A DNA stretch of 64,000 nucleotides, taken from assembly GCF_003966125.1 (NCBI RefSeq), contig NZ_RXMA01000005.1, positions 62,001-126,000 of the forward strand, read 5' to 3'. Each line of letters begins with the position of its first letter. Position 1 is the stretch's first letter. Positions 37,057-46,869 of this stretch are shown here, piece after piece. Origin of the DNA: Azospirillum griseum (GTDB lineage Bacteria > Pseudomonadota > Alphaproteobacteria > Azospirillales > Azospirillaceae). The position numbers were made by a program, and so were the translations under genes. The notes beneath the pieces are model-generated. The model ran no database searches, had not been told where the DNA came from, and saw nothing but the letters and a program-made list of their open reading frames with translations.

Positions 37057-37731
37057 ATGGGGGATGGGATCGTGTTCATCGAAATCGTCATTTTTGCGAT
37101 GATCGCGGCGTTTCTCGTCTACCGCCTGCGCAGCGTCCTGGGCCGCCGCACGGGCGAGGAGCGGCAACGCCCCAACCCCTTCACCGCGTCGGCCGGACAG
37201 ACCGACAACGTCATTCCGCTGCCCAATCGCGACCGCCCGCGCGCTGACGCCGTCGTGTCGCCGGACGAACCGCTGTCGCTGGCCGCCTCCATCGACCAGA
37301 TCGCCGCCGCCGACAGCACGTTCGAGGAAAAACACTTCTTGGAAGGTGCCAAGGCCGCATTCCAGATGATCGTCGAGGCGTTCGCCCGTGGCGATGCCGC
37401 CGCCCTGCGCCCGCTGCTGGCCGACGATGTGTTCGCCAGCTTCGACCGGGTGATCCGCGAGCGCCAGAGCAAGGGCGAAACCGACGACACCCGCGTGCAG
37501 CGCGTGCGCGAGGCCGAGGTGGTGGAAGCCCGTCTCGACCAGGGCCGCTACGCGCTGGTGACGGTCCGTCTGGTGTCCGACCAGATCAATGTTCTGCGCG
37601 ACCGCAACGGCGCGGTGATCGACGGCGACCCCAACACGGTGGTCGAGGCGAACGACATCTGGACCTTCGCCCGCGACATCCAATCGCGCAACCCGAACTG
37701 GGCCTTGACCGAAATCCGCGCGGTTCCTTGA
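37057..37731 (+). CDS. Tim44/TimA family membrane-associated protein
   Basis: 224 aa protein with one N-terminal TM helix (IVFIEIVIFAMIAAFLVYRLRSVLG), a polar linker, and a C-terminal Tim44-like domain (from about 100, HFLEGAKAAFQMIVEAFARGDAAALRPLLADDVFASF). This is the bacterial TimA, related to mitochondrial Tim44. ATG 37057 has GGAAGG 9 bp upstream; earlier ATGs at 37030 and 37048 lack one. The stop overlaps the mltA start (TTGA). fxsA, starting at 36863, is divergent. Confidence 0.9.
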   Translation: MGDGIVFIEIVIFAMIAAFLVYRLRSVLGRRTGEERQRPNPFTASAGQTDNVIPLPNRDRPRADAVVSPDEPLSLAASIDQIAAADSTFEEKHFLEGAKAAFQMIVEAFARGDAAALRPLLADDVFASFDRVIRERQSKGETDDTRVQRVREAEVVEARLDQGRYALVTVRLVSDQINVLRDRNGAVIDGDPNTVVEANDIWTFARDIQSRNPNWALTEIRAVP

Positions 37732-38975
37732 TCGTGGGGTCTCGCGGTGCGGCGCTGGGCCGGTCAACCCTCGCCATTCTGGCCGTAACCTTCGCGCTGG
37801 TCGGCTGTGACCGCAAGGAGGAGGAGGCGAAGGCCCCACCTCCGGCACCGGCCCAACCGGCTCCCGCCCCGCCGCCGGACGCGTTGACGCTGACCCGGCT
37901 GGCCTTTGCCGATTTGCCCGGCTGGACCGCCGACAGCCAATCCGCCGCGCTGCCCGCCCTGGCGCGCTCCTGCAAACGGATGATGACGCTGTCGCCCGAC
38001 CGCCCGGTTGGGCCGGGGGGCGTGGCCGGAACCATTGCCGATTGGCAAGCGCCCTGCGCCCGGCTGGGCACGGTTCCCGCCGGGGATGACGCCGCCGCCC
38101 GCGCCTTTTTCGAGACCGAGTTCGTGCCCTACGCGGCGGGCAACAACGGCGAGCGGCAAGGGCTGTTCACCGGCTATTACGAAACGGAGCTGGAAGGCTC
38201 CCGCCAACCGGATCCGGCCTACCCGGTCCCGCTCTACAAGCGGCCTGCCGATCTGGTGATGGTCGATCTCGGCGAGTTCGCCGACCGCTGGAAGGGCGAG
38301 CGCACCGCCGGGCGGGTGGTGGACGGACGGTTGAAGCCGTTTGAGGATCGCGCGGCGATCGAGGCCGGTGCCCTGCGCGGCAAGGGGCTGGAACTGCTGT
38401 GGGTCAAGGACCCCATCGCCGCCTTTTTCCTGCACATCCAGGGGTCGGGCCGCGTCCGTATGGCCGATGGCAGCGAGGTGCGCGTCAATTACGCCGGGCA
38501 GAACGGGCACAAATACGTCGCCATCGGCAAGGAGCTGATCGAGCGCGGCGCGCTGAAAAAGGAGGAGGTCTCCCTCCAGACCATCCGCGCCTGGCTGAAA
38601 GCCAACCCGGATCAGGCCCAGGCGCTGATGAACAAGAACCCGTCCTATGTCTTTTTCCAGACCGTGGCGGGGGAGGGGCCGATCGGGGCGCAGGGCGTGC
38701 CGTTGACGCCGGGGCGCAGTCTGGCGGTTGATTCCAAATTCATGCCCTATGGCGTGCCGGTCTGGCTCGATGGGGAAGACCCGCTGGACTCCACGCAGCC
38801 CTTGCGCCGGTTGCTGGTGGCCCAGGACACCGGCGGGGCCATCCGTGGCCCCGTGCGCGGCGATGTGTTTTGGGGCCATGGGGCCGACGCCGAAGCCAAA
38901 GCCGGGGTGATGAAAAGCAAAGGTGGTTATGGAATCCTGTTGCCGCGCACGGTGGTGGTTCCGGTAAAACCCTAA
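37728..38975 (+). CDS. mltA: membrane-bound lytic murein transglycosylase A
   Basis: 415 aa lipoprotein transglycosylase that cleaves peptidoglycan to 1,6-anhydro products. The lipobox LVGC puts the lipidated cysteine at residue 27, followed by a Pro/Ala linker. MltA core: GLFTGYYETELEGSR, PLYKRPADLV, VKDPIAAFFLHIQGSGRV, NGHKYVAIGKELIERG, NPSYVFF, and the 3D domain with the catalytic Asp in VAQDTGGAIRGPVRGDVFWG. TTG 37728 overlaps the stop of the preceding gene. Confidence 0.94.
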   Translation: MIVGSRGAALGRSTLAILAVTFALVGCDRKEEEAKAPPPAPAQPAPAPPPDALTLTRLAFADLPGWTADSQSAALPALARSCKRMMTLSPDRPVGPGGVAGTIADWQAPCARLGTVPAGDDAAARAFFETEFVPYAAGNNGERQGLFTGYYETELEGSRQPDPAYPVPLYKRPADLVMVDLGEFADRWKGERTAGRVVDGRLKPFEDRAAIEAGALRGKGLELLWVKDPIAAFFLHIQGSGRVRMADGSEVRVNYAGQNGHKYVAIGKELIERGALKKEEVSLQTIRAWLKANPDQAQALMNKNPSYVFFQTVAGEGPIGAQGVPLTPGRSLAVDSKFMPYGVPVWLDGEDPLDSTQPLRRLLVAQDTGGAIRGPVRGDVFWGHGADAEAKAGVMKSKGGYGILLPRTVVVPVKP

Positions 38976-39076
38976 CCTCAATCTTCGCTGGAAAGACCGC
39001 GAACCGTTTTGCTCTCGAACCGTCTTTCCGCTACTCTGTGGGGGATACGCCAGCCCCAACGGGAATGCCATCGGGA

Positions 39077-40684
39077 ATGCGGCTGAAGACTCCCTCCCTG
39101 ACCAGTTTGCAGCGGGAAAGCTTTGTTCTCCGCATGGTGGCGGGTGTGATCGTGGTCAGCCTGCTGGTCGGCCTTATGGTGGTTGTGGTGCTGGTGCAAA
39201 GCTACCGCCTGCATCAGGAGCAAGCGGTCGTCACCGCCGAGAATCTGTCCTGGGTTCTGGAACAGAACATCACCGGCTCGGTCAACCTCATCAACCAGGC
39301 GCATTTGGCGGTCAGCGACGAGGCGACCCGGCAATTGGCGGCGGGTGGCATTGATTTCGCCAGCTTCAACGCCTTCATCCTGCGGCAGGACGCCCGACTC
39401 ACCAACGCCGACGGCGTGCACGCCACCAACGCCGCTGGTCAAACGCTGTATGGCACTCGGGTGTCGCCCACCAGCAACGTTGTTGGACGGGATTATTTCA
39501 ACCGGCTGCGCGACGATCCCAACGCCGGTTTGGTGATGTCCAAGCCGCTGGTCGGGCGGATCAGCGGCAAATGGGCGGTGGTCTTTGCCCGGCGCTTGAA
39601 TCACCCGGACGGCGGCTTTGCCGGGGTGGTGTTCTCGTCGGTCAACCTCGAATCCTTCGCCAAGCTGTTTTCGGCCATCAATGTCGGGCCGCATGGGGTG
39701 GTGTCGTTGTTCGATGGCGACGCGACGTTGCTGGCCCGTTACCCCGACAGCTCCGGACCGGGCGGAGGCGTCGGGAAAAAAATCAATTCGCCCAAGCTGT
39801 TGGAACGGCTTGGCAGCAATGAACTGTTGAGCACCTACCGTGTCCATTCCGGGGTGGATGGGATCGACCGGATTTTTTCGAACCGCAAGGTCACGGGGCA
39901 TCCCCTCTACGTCGCCGTCGGGCTGGCCCAGGAAGACATCCTGGCGGGCTGGTGGACCGACGCCCTGACCCTGATCGGGGTGTGGGGGTTGTTCACGCTG
40001 CTGCTGTCGGTGGTGGCGGTTCTGCTGGTCAAGGGATGGCGGCACCGTTTGGCGGCGTTGAAGACGATGGAGGAAAACGCCGAACTGGAAGCCAAGGTGG
40101 CCGACCGCACCCGCGATCTGGAGGAATCCAACCGCAAGCTGTCGGCGTTGAGCGCCACCGATGGGTTGACCGGCATCGCCAACCGCCGCCGCTTTGACGA
40201 AACCTACGCCCATGAATGGAATCGGGCGGTGCGCACCGGGCAGCCCTTGGCGCTGGTGCTGTTCGACGTCGATCTGTTCAAGAACTACAACGACCATTAC
40301 GGCCATCTGAAGGGCGACGATTGCCTGCGCAAGGTGGCCCAACTGCTCAACGGCCACGCCCGCCGCTCGGGCGATCTGGTCGCGCGCTATGGCGGGGAGG
40401 AGTTCGCCTTCATGGCCCCGGCGATGGATTCATCCTCCATCCTGGCCCTGACGGAGACCATCCGCAAGGCGCTGGAGGCGCTGGAGATGCCGCACGACAT
40501 GTCGCCGCTGGGGCGGGTGACGGTCAGCGCGGGGATCGCCGTGCGGGTTCCGGTGATCGGCGACGCCCCGGATCTGCTGGTGACTCTGGCCGATCAGGCG
40601 CTGTACCAGGCCAAACGCGACGGGCGAAACCGCAGCGTTCTGGCCGAAGAGACCCCCGTCCGGGTCGAAGTCACGGCGGATTGA
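39077..40684 (+). CDS. diguanylate cyclase with dCache-like periplasmic sensor
   Basis: 535 aa membrane signalling enzyme making cyclic di-GMP. It has an N-terminal TM helix (VAGVIVVSLLVGLMVVVVLVQ), a periplasmic PDC/dCache-type domain (about 40-285, with VGRDYFNRLRDDPNAGLVMSKPLVGRISGKW), a second TM (LIGVWGLFTLLLSVVAVLLV), a coiled linker, and a GGDEF domain with active-site RYGGEEF. RSGD five residues before GGEEF is the inhibitory I-site. ATG 39077 is used; ATG 39065 is also possible. The ligand is unknown. Confidence 0.92.
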   Translation: MRLKTPSLTSLQRESFVLRMVAGVIVVSLLVGLMVVVVLVQSYRLHQEQAVVTAENLSWVLEQNITGSVNLINQAHLAVSDEATRQLAAGGIDFASFNAFILRQDARLTNADGVHATNAAGQTLYGTRVSPTSNVVGRDYFNRLRDDPNAGLVMSKPLVGRISGKWAVVFARRLNHPDGGFAGVVFSSVNLESFAKLFSAINVGPHGVVSLFDGDATLLARYPDSSGPGGGVGKKINSPKLLERLGSNELLSTYRVHSGVDGIDRIFSNRKVTGHPLYVAVGLAQEDILAGWWTDALTLIGVWGLFTLLLSVVAVLLVKGWRHRLAALKTMEENAELEAKVADRTRDLEESNRKLSALSATDGLTGIANRRRFDETYAHEWNRAVRTGQPLALVLFDVDLFKNYNDHYGHLKGDDCLRKVAQLLNGHARRSGDLVARYGGEEFAFMAPAMDSSSILALTETIRKALEALEMPHDMSPLGRVTVSAGIAVRVPVIGDAPDLLVTLADQALYQAKRDGRNRSVLAEETPVRVEVTAD

Positions 40685-40730
40685 CGCGCGCGACCCGTCG
40701 AATCACAAAACACATCGGACCAAAAAACAA

Positions 40731-40756
40731 ACGGGGAGCGACCCAGCGCTCCCCGT
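40731..40756. terminator. bidirectional terminator between diguanylate cyclase gene and hinT
   Basis: A perfect 10 bp stem ACGGGGAGCG (40731-40740) / CGCTCCCCGT (40747-40756) with loop ACCCAG. On the minus strand it is followed by TTGTTTTTTGG, so it mainly ends the hinT/his transcript. Confidence 0.88.
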
Positions 40757-40794
40757 CTGACAATTGGAATGGCTGTGGGCGGAACGGCTGTGGA

Positions 40795-41163
40795 TCAGTC
40801 CCGACCGATCATCCGGCCCAGGTCGCGCCCGGCGAACAGGTGGATGTGCAGGTGCGGCACCTCCTGGTGCGCTGCCTCCCCGCAATTGGACAGGATGCGG
40901 TAGCCGGGTTCGGCCGCCCCGGCCATGCGGGCAACCTCGCCCACGGCGCGGAACAGACCGGCGATTTCCGCCTCCGACGCCTTGGCGGTGAAATCATCCA
41001 TGTCGACGTAGGCCCCCTTGGGGATCACCAGCACATGGGTGGGGGTCTGCGGCTGGATGTCGTGGAAAGCGAGCGCGTGCTCGGTCTCCATCACTTTTTT
41101 GCAGGGGATTTCGCCGCGCAGGATGCGGGCGAACACGTTGTTGCTGTCGTAGGTCTTGGCCAT
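40795..41163 (-). CDS. hinT: HIT family nucleotide hydrolase (HinT)
   Basis: 122 aa histidine-triad protein with HLHIHLF (H-x-H-x-H-x-x) near the C-terminus and NVFARILRGEIPCKKVMETEHALAFHDIQPQTPTHVLVIPKG at the N-terminus. HinT hydrolases cleave AMP-lysine and related phosphoramidates. It ends the his gene run, 42 bp after hisE. Confidence 0.93.
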   Translation of the reverse strand: MAKTYDSNNVFARILRGEIPCKKVMETEHALAFHDIQPQTPTHVLVIPKGAYVDMDDFTAKASEAEIAGLFRAVGEVARMAGAAEPGYRILSNCGEAAHQEVPHLHIHLFAGRDLGRMIGRD

Positions 41164-41205
41164 GGAACGGGTTTCCCTGTCTCGCGCTGCGGTCTCGCGG
41201 TTTGG

Positions 41206-41565
41206 TCAGGCCTTGCGGGCCTTTTTCTCGTCCAGCCCGCTGGTCCCTTCGCGTTGGGCCAGCTTGTCCCAGACGGTGGCCGGATCCAGACCGGCGTCGG
41301 CCCACAGCACCATCAGGTGATAGAGCAGATCCGCCGACTCCGCCGCGAGCGCGGCCTTGTCGCCGCGCACCGCCTCCAGGATGGCTTCCACCGCCTCTTC
41401 CCCCACCTTCTGGGCGATCTTGGCGGTTCCCCGGCTGTAGAGCTTGGCGGTGTAGGAGCTTTCCGGATCCGCCCCCTTGCGGGCCAGCACGGTGGCGTAA
41501 AGCCGGTCCAGCGTTTCGGCGGTGGCCTTCTCGCCAGATGGCTTGTGCGTCTTGCCGTCACCCAT
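41206..41565 (-). CDS. hisE: phosphoribosyl-ATP pyrophosphatase
   Basis: 119 aa enzyme hydrolysing PR-ATP to PR-AMP in histidine synthesis. An all-alpha MazG-like fold is shown by the metal-binding motif [36 protein letters not shown]. It overlaps hisF by 8 bp. HisI, the next enzyme, is not in the window. Confidence 0.93.
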   Translation of the reverse strand: MGDGKTHKPSGEKATAETLDRLYATVLARKGADPESSYTAKLYSRGTAKIAQKVGEEAVEAILEAVRGDKAALAAESADLLYHLMVLWADAGLDPATVWDKLAQREGTSGLDEKKARKA

Positions 41566-42346
41566 GGCGGTTGCTCCCCGCGCTCTTGGCCGGGCGCACC
41601 GGGATTCCGGCGTCGCTCAGGGCCTGCTTGGCCTGGCCGATGGTGTAGGTGCCGAAATGGAAGATGGAGGCGGCGAGCACGGCGGTGGCGTGCCCCTCGC
41701 GGATGCCCTCCACCAGATGGTCGAGCGTGCCCACACCGCCGGACGCGATGACCGGGACCTTCAGGCTGTCGGCGACCTTGCGGGTCAGCGCCAGATCAAA
41801 GCCGCTCTTGGTGCCGTCGCGGTCCATCGAGGTCAGCAGGATTTCGCCCGCCCCCAGCGATTCCATCCGCTTGGCCCATTCAATGGCGTCGATGCCGGTG
41901 GCGTTGCGCCCGCCATGGGTGAAGACCTCCCACTTGTCCGGGCCGGTCTGCTTGGCGTCGATGGCGACGACGATGCATTGCGCGCCGAACTTCTCGGCGG
42001 CTTCGCGCACGAAATCGGGCCGATGGATCGCGGCGGTGTTGATCGACACCTTGTCGGCCCCGGCCAGCAGCAGCTTGCGGATGTCCTCCACCACGCGGAC
42101 GCCGCCGCCGACGGTCAGCGGCATGAACACCTGTTCGGCGGTGCGGCGCACCACGTCATAGATGGTGTCGCGGTTTTCGTGGCTGGCGGTGATGTCGAGG
42201 AAGGTCAGCTCGTCGGCCCCCTCGCGGTCGTACACGCGGGCCTGTTCGACCGGATCGCCGGCGTCCACCAGATCGACGAAATTGACCCCCTTGACCACCC
42301 GGCCGTCCTTGACGTCCAGGCAGGGGATGACGCGCATCTTCAGCAT
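41558..42346 (-). CDS. hisF: imidazole glycerol phosphate synthase, cyclase subunit HisF
   Basis: 262 aa (beta/alpha)8 barrel that uses ammonia from HisH to make IGP and AICAR. It begins [23 protein letters not shown] with the catalytic Asp in [22 protein letters not shown] carries the second Asp. Phosphate loops are VGGGVR and [11 protein letters not shown]. Its ATG shares a base with the hisA stop (TGATG). Confidence 0.96.
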   Translation of the reverse strand: MLKMRVIPCLDVKDGRVVKGVNFVDLVDAGDPVEQARVYDREGADELTFLDITASHENRDTIYDVVRRTAEQVFMPLTVGGGVRVVEDIRKLLLAGADKVSINTAAIHRPDFVREAAEKFGAQCIVVAIDAKQTGPDKWEVFTHGGRNATGIDAIEWAKRMESLGAGEILLTSMDRDGTKSGFDLALTRKVADSLKVPVIASGGVGTLDHLVEGIREGHATAVLAASIFHFGTYTIGQAKQALSDAGIPVRPAKSAGSNRHG

Positions 42347-43092
42347 CAGTCGGCGTCCTCGATGGCGGGGGCGGAAAGCAGGGCAAGCGCCTCTTTCGGG
42401 TCGATGCGCCCGTCATAGAGCGCGCGTCCGCAGATGACGCCCTCGATGCCGGTGTCCTCCTCGGCCTTCAGCGCCACCAGATCGTCCATCGACGACACCC
42501 CGCCCGACGCGATGACCGGCGTGGTCAGGTGGAAGGCAAGGTCGGAGGTGGACTCGACATTCACCCCGCCCATCGCGCCGTCGCGGTTGATGTCGGTGTA
42601 GATGATGGCGGCAACCCCGCAATCCTCGAACTTCAGCGCCAGATCCAGTGCCTTGATGTCCGACGTTTCGGCCCAGCCCGCCACGGCGACATAGCCCTCG
42701 CGCGCGTCGATGCCGACGGCGACCTTGCCGGGGAATTCACGGCAGGCGGACTTGACCAGCTCGGGATCGCGCAGGGCGACGGTCCCCAGGATGACGCGGC
42801 TGACGCCCTTTTCCAGCCACATGCCGATGGTCTTCAGGTCGCGGATGCCGCCACCCAACTGCACCGGGATGGTCACGGCCTTCAGGATGCTTTCCACAGC
42901 GGCACCGTTGACGGGCTTGCCTTCAAAGGCCCCGTTCAGATCGACCAGATGCAGCCATTCGAAGCCCTGGCTCTGGAACAGGCGGGCCTGATCGCCGGGA
43001 TCGGTGTTGAAGACGGTCGCCTGGCTCATCTCGCCGCGCAGCAGGCGAACGCACGCGCCGTCTTTGAGGTCAATGGCGGGATAGATGATCAT
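42346..43092 (-). CDS. hisA: ProFAR isomerase HisA
   Basis: 248 aa (beta/alpha)8 barrel isomerase. [21 protein letters not shown] has the first catalytic Asp, [16 protein letters not shown] the second, and LGGGIRDL and [11 protein letters not shown] are phosphate-binding loops. ATG 43092 overlaps the stop of the acetyltransferase gene (ATGA). Confidence 0.96.
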   Translation of the reverse strand: MIIYPAIDLKDGACVRLLRGEMSQATVFNTDPGDQARLFQSQGFEWLHLVDLNGAFEGKPVNGAAVESILKAVTIPVQLGGGIRDLKTIGMWLEKGVSRVILGTVALRDPELVKSACREFPGKVAVGIDAREGYVAVAGWAETSDIKALDLALKFEDCGVAAIIYTDINRDGAMGGVNVESTSDLAFHLTTPVIASGGVSSMDDLVALKAEEDTGIEGVICGRALYDGRIDPKEALALLSAPAIEDAD

Positions 43093-43637
43093 GGCGGCGT
43101 TCCGTCCTGTGGCGTGTTGGGTCCAAGGTCTTTGGAATAGAAATGTCCGGCGATCGGGGTTCCCCGGACCAGCGCGTAAAAGGGATGGGTTCCCCAGCGC
43201 TTGAAGCCCAGTGTTTCGTAAAGCGTGATCGCCGCCGTCTGGGTTTCGCGCACGTCGAGGTTCAGCACGCGGAAGCCCAGCGCGCGCGCCTCCTCCTCCA
43301 CCGCCTGGGTCAGGCGGCGGGCCAAGCCATGGCTGCGCGCCCAGGGGGCGACGAAGGCGGTGGTCAGCGACGCCGCGTGGGCCTGTGCCTCGTTGTTGCG
43401 CGGCGGGCGGACCAGTTGGGCCGATCCGGCGATCACCCCGTCGAGCCGGGCGACGAACAACACCCGCTCCGGGATCATCACGACGCCCTTCCAATAGCGT
43501 TCCATGACGTCGCGCGGCGGCGGATCAACCCAGCCAAAGCCACCGCCGACCTTGATCGCCTCGTTGGCGGCGTCGCACAGATCGTGCAGATCAGCAGGCT
43601 TCAGCGCGTCCGCCCGTTCAATGGCGATGTCGGCCAT
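43089..43637 (-). CDS. GNAT family N-acetyltransferase inside the his operon
   Basis: 182 aa GCN5-related acetyltransferase. The acetyl-CoA loop lies around [58 protein letters not shown], a classic motif A/B layout. It is inserted between hisH and hisA, with a 4 bp overlap into hisA and 4 bp after hisH, so it is expressed with them. Its substrate cannot be told from the sequence; it need not act in histidine synthesis. Confidence 0.87.
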   Translation of the reverse strand: MADIAIERADALKPADLHDLCDAANEAIKVGGGFGWVDPPPRDVMERYWKGVVMIPERVLFVARLDGVIAGSAQLVRPPRNNEAQAHAASLTTAFVAPWARSHGLARRLTQAVEEEARALGFRVLNLDVRETQTAAITLYETLGFKRWGTHPFYALVRGTPIAGHFYSKDLGPNTPQDGTPP

Positions 43638-43641
43638 GCGC

Positions 43642-44286
43642 TCAGACCTTCCAGCGCAGGAAGTTGCCGATCAGGGCAAGCCCGGTGGCCTGGCTTTTTT
43701 CCGGGTGGAACTGGGTGCCGACCATGTTGTCGCGCCCGATCACGACGGGGAACGGCCCGCCGTAATCGACCGAGGCGATCAGCGTGTCGGGATCGTCCAG
43801 CGTGAATTGATAGGAATGAACGAAATAGGCGTGTGCCCCCTCCGGCAAACCGGCCAGCAGGGGATGGGGACGGTGAATGACCAGTTCGTTCCAGCCCATG
43901 TGCGGGATCTTCAGGGATGGGTCGGCGGGCTGAAGCTTCACCACCTCGCCCTTGATCCAGCCCAGCCCCTCGGTCACGCCGAACTCGCGGCCGCGTTCGG
44001 CCATCAGCTGCATGCCGACGCAGATGCCCAGGAAGGGGCGGGCGCGGCGGTGGACCACCTCGTCCAGCGCCTCCAGCATGCCGGGAACCTCCGACAGGCC
44101 GCGCTTGCAATCGGCAAAGGCACCGACACCGGGCAGAACCACGCGGTCGGCGCGGCGCACCGCGTCGGCGTCGGAGGTGACGAGGATGTTGTAGGAGGCT
44201 TCGGCTTCGCCGGCGGCGCGCTCGATCGCCTTGGCGGCGGAACGCAGGTTGCCAGAGCCGTAATCGATCAGCGCGACCGTTTCCAT
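43642..44286 (-). CDS. hisH: imidazole glycerol phosphate synthase, glutaminase subunit HisH
   Basis: 214 aa class I glutamine amidotransferase feeding ammonia to His[14 protein letters not shown] at the start, nucleophile cysteine in [11 protein letters not shown], and the His-Glu pair in [13 protein letters not shown] 44286 ([10 protein letters not shown]) is favoured over a start six codons upstream. Confidence 0.95.
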   Translation of the reverse strand: METVALIDYGSGNLRSAAKAIERAAGEAEASYNILVTSDADAVRRADRVVLPGVGAFADCKRGLSEVPGMLEALDEVVHRRARPFLGICVGMQLMAERGREFGVTEGLGWIKGEVVKLQPADPSLKIPHMGWNELVIHRPHPLLAGLPEGAHAYFVHSYQFTLDDPDTLIASVDYGGPFPVVIGRDNMVGTQFHPEKSQATGLALIGNFLRWKV

Positions 44287-44372
44287 GAACGTTTCAAACC
44301 CCAATCAGACGGGTCCGACCGGACGGGCCGGACCCTCACAAGGCGTCCACCCCTGGCGCTGAGGCCGGGAGC

Positions 44373-44996
44373 TTACAGGGACCCGCCCAGGGTCCCCTTG
44401 GTCGACGGCACGGCGTCTTGCTTGCGCGGATCAATCTCCACCCCGGCGCGCAGCGCGCGGGCAAGCGCCTTGAAGCAGCTTTCGATGATGTGGTGGTTGT
44501 TCTCGCCATACAGGTTTTCGACGTGCAGCGTCACCCCGGCGGCCATGGCGAAGGCCTGGAACCATTCCTTGAACAGCTCCGTGTCGAACTCCCCCAGCTT
44601 GTCGCGGGTGAAGGACACCTTCCAGATCAGATAGGGGCGGTTGGAGAAGTCCAGAGCCACGCGGGTCAGCGTCTCGTCCATCGGGACATAGGCGTGTCCA
44701 TACCGCTGGATGCCCTTGCGGTCGCCCAGCGCCTTGGCCACCGCCATGCCGATGGCGATGCCGCTGTCCTCGGTCGTGTGATGATGATCGATGTGCAGAT
44801 CGCCGTCGGCGCGCACGGTCAGATCCATCAGGCTGTGACGCGACAGCTGTTCCAGCATGTGGTCAAGGAAGCCGATGCCGGTCTTGACGTCGTAAACGCC
44901 GGTGCCGTCCAGGTTCACCGAGGCCCGGATCCGGGTTTCGGTCGTGTTCCGCTCGATCGAGGCGCGGCGGCCGCCGTTGGTAAGGCTCTGGTCCAT
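44373..44996 (-). CDS. hisB: imidazoleglycerol-phosphate dehydratase
   Basis: 207 aa monofunctional dehydratase for the IGP to imidazole-acetol-phosphate step. Two manganese-binding histidine clusters are seen: [17 protein letters not shown] and [33 protein letters not shown] is conserved. ATG 44996 ([16 protein letters not shown]) is the family-like start. First gene of the his run hisB-hisH-GNAT-hisA-hisF-hisE-hinT; the promoter should lie in the 148 bp shared with the divergent lipoprotein gene. Confidence 0.95.
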   Translation of the reverse strand: MDQSLTNGGRRASIERNTTETRIRASVNLDGTGVYDVKTGIGFLDHMLEQLSRHSLMDLTVRADGDLHIDHHHTTEDSGIAIGMAVAKALGDRKGIQRYGHAYVPMDETLTRVALDFSNRPYLIWKVSFTRDKLGEFDTELFKEWFQAFAMAAGVTLHVENLYGENNHHIIESCFKALARALRAGVEIDPRKQDAVPSTKGTLGGSL

Positions 44997-45144
44997 GCCG
45001 GTTTTGTAGCAGGAAGCGGGCAGGCGCGCCAGCGGCGGCGCAGCTTTCCTGCGTTGCAACAGCGTGAAGCGATCCATTCCGGCGATTGCCGGGGGCGTCC
45101 GCGTGATTTACAGTGCAACACACGTATTGCGAGCATAACCCGAT

Positions 45145-46761
45145 ATGACCTTCCCGCCGAACCGGATCGCCGAGACCCGTCGCCGTTTGCCGTGTTGTTT
45201 GAGGCTGTTGGCTCCGCTCGCGCTGCTCGTCGCGTGCCTGTCCGGGTGCCAGACATCCACCACGGCAAACCGCCCGGACCCCGCCCCCCGGGTGGCACCG
45301 GGCAGCACCGAACCGCTGCGCTTTGCCGGGCTGTCGATCACCGCGATGCGGCGCGGGATGGAGATCGGGCGTTACGTCTGGGGCCTGGACTGCGCCCCGC
45401 CCTATGACCCCGTTCATTGGACCAGCGGGGCGGATCTGCGGCGCGGATCCACCATCGACGCCCGCTTTGCCGAAATTCTGGCCGACACCGGGTTCGATGT
45501 GGTGGGCCGCGCCGATGGGCCGGACGCGCCGGGGCAGGGGCGGGACCGCGCCCGCTATGTCATTCAGGGCGCGTTGCGCGACGTCCGGCTGGAGCTGTGC
45601 CACCGCAACGATTGGCTGACTGGGGCCAGCCGGGGCGTTTCGGGCAGCGGCAGCGCGCGGGTGGATTGGTCGGTGTCCGACGCGCGCAGCGGGCAGGTGG
45701 TGCTGCGCGTCACCACCAGCGGCGTCAGCCGCCAGACCAGCGGGGTCCCCCAGGGCGACATTCTGTTGATCGAGGAGGCGGTGACGGCGGCGGCGGACCG
45801 GCTGGCCGCCGACACCCGCTTCCGCGACACGGTGCGGCGCGGTGGAGTGGCCGGAATGCCCGCCGTCGGGCTGGCGGGACCAGCCCATCAACCGGGGGCG
45901 GATCCTCCCTCCGCATCCTCCCTGACCTTGGCCGCCGCGCCCGTGCGTTTGACCCCGGTGGACACCGACCCTGGCGTGACGTCCGGGGTGGCTTCGGTCG
46001 CGGCTCCAGACGGCGGGACCGTTCGCGCCCCGTTGAGCGTTCACACGCCCATCCCCGATCGTGGATCGGCGGCTGACCCGATGGTGCTGGCCGGATCCGC
46101 TCGGATCCGGGCGGGTGATGGCTATGGTCTGGTCATCGGGGAGACGCAGGGTGAAGGCGGATGGCGGTCGGTTCTGGTCGTGCCGAACCCGGGATTGGCG
46201 GACAGTCTGCTGGTCCGTCCGGCGGCGGGGGTGACGTTGACCGGGACCGTCGAGGCCCGTGACCCGGTCAGCGGCTTTGCTCTGCTGCGCGTTCCCGCAA
46301 GATTGGCCGCCGTGCCGGTGCGCGGTGGGGCGTTGCGGGTCAGCGACCGGATCCGTTTGGTGGCGGGCCGCAAGTCGGCAACCGGAATCATCGCCGGTTT
46401 GCCACGCGACCCGCAACGCGGCGTGACGGTGATCCAGGCGGATCTGGGCCTGGCCGAAGCGGCGGGCGCGCGGGTGGAGGCGGGCGATCCGTTGCTGGAT
46501 GCGGCGGGGGCGGTGATCGGTGTGGCGCTGGGACCGTCGGCCACCGCCGCCGTGACCCCCCAGGGGTTGGCGCTGTTCCTGCCGGTGGGGGATCTGTTGG
46601 CGCGACTGGGGGTTGATCTGCTGGATGGTGGTGTGGTTCCGGCGCTTCCGCACGCCCAACCGACGCGGCGGGGGAACGCATCCGGCGCAGGTCGCGGAGC
46701 GGTGGAACCCACCCCCGCCGACCTTGAAGAGCTTGACGGGGAGGACGCCCCTCCCACATAG
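45145..46761 (+). CDS. lipoprotein with degenerate trypsin-like domain
   Basis: 538 aa protein with a lipobox LSGC (LLVACLSGCQTS, lipidated Cys near 35). Residues ~58-240 (MEIGRYVWGLDCAPPYDPVHW, then FAEILADTGFDVVGR) resemble the N-terminal domain of Rhodospirillales serine proteases with a TolB/CsgG-like character. Residues ~310-495 look like a trypsin-2 barrel: GYGLVIG, VSGFALLRVP, then AGDPLLDAAGAVIGVALG. The expected catalytic residues are not there: VVPN sits where NAHVV would be, and AGDPLL replaces GNSGGPLL. It is probably a non-catalytic homologue. It sits between hisB (divergent) and hslVU, where DegP-like genes are sometimes found. Confidence 0.7.
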   Translation: MTFPPNRIAETRRRLPCCLRLLAPLALLVACLSGCQTSTTANRPDPAPRVAPGSTEPLRFAGLSITAMRRGMEIGRYVWGLDCAPPYDPVHWTSGADLRRGSTIDARFAEILADTGFDVVGRADGPDAPGQGRDRARYVIQGALRDVRLELCHRNDWLTGASRGVSGSGSARVDWSVSDARSGQVVLRVTTSGVSRQTSGVPQGDILLIEEAVTAAADRLAADTRFRDTVRRGGVAGMPAVGLAGPAHQPGADPPSASSLTLAAAPVRLTPVDTDPGVTSGVASVAAPDGGTVRAPLSVHTPIPDRGSAADPMVLAGSARIRAGDGYGLVIGETQGEGGWRSVLVVPNPGLADSLLVRPAAGVTLTGTVEARDPVSGFALLRVPARLAAVPVRGGALRVSDRIRLVAGRKSATGIIAGLPRDPQRGVTVIQADLGLAEAAGARVEAGDPLLDAAGAVIGVALGPSATAAVTPQGLALFLPVGDLLARLGVDLLDGGVVPALPHAQPTRRGNASGAGRGAVEPTPADLEELDGEDAPPT

Positions 46762-46827
46762 ACCGCAGGTCCGCGCGCGTGGTCCGATCAACCCGCCGCG
46801 CCCGGGTCCGGTCTGCCGGTTGTCCGG

Positions 46828-46852
46828 CTTGTCGGTTTTCTGTTGTCCCCAG
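46828..46852 (+). promoter_or_regulatory. possible sigma-32 (heat shock) promoter for hslVU
   Basis: CTTGTC (46828-46833), 13 bp spacer, then CCCCAG (46847-46852) resembles CTTGAA-N13-CCCCAT. It lies 18 bp before the hslV start. The -10 is not the CYTAT form preferred in alphaproteobacteria, so this is tentative. Confidence 0.35.
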
Positions 46853-46869
46853 CCACGAGCGCGCCGCCC

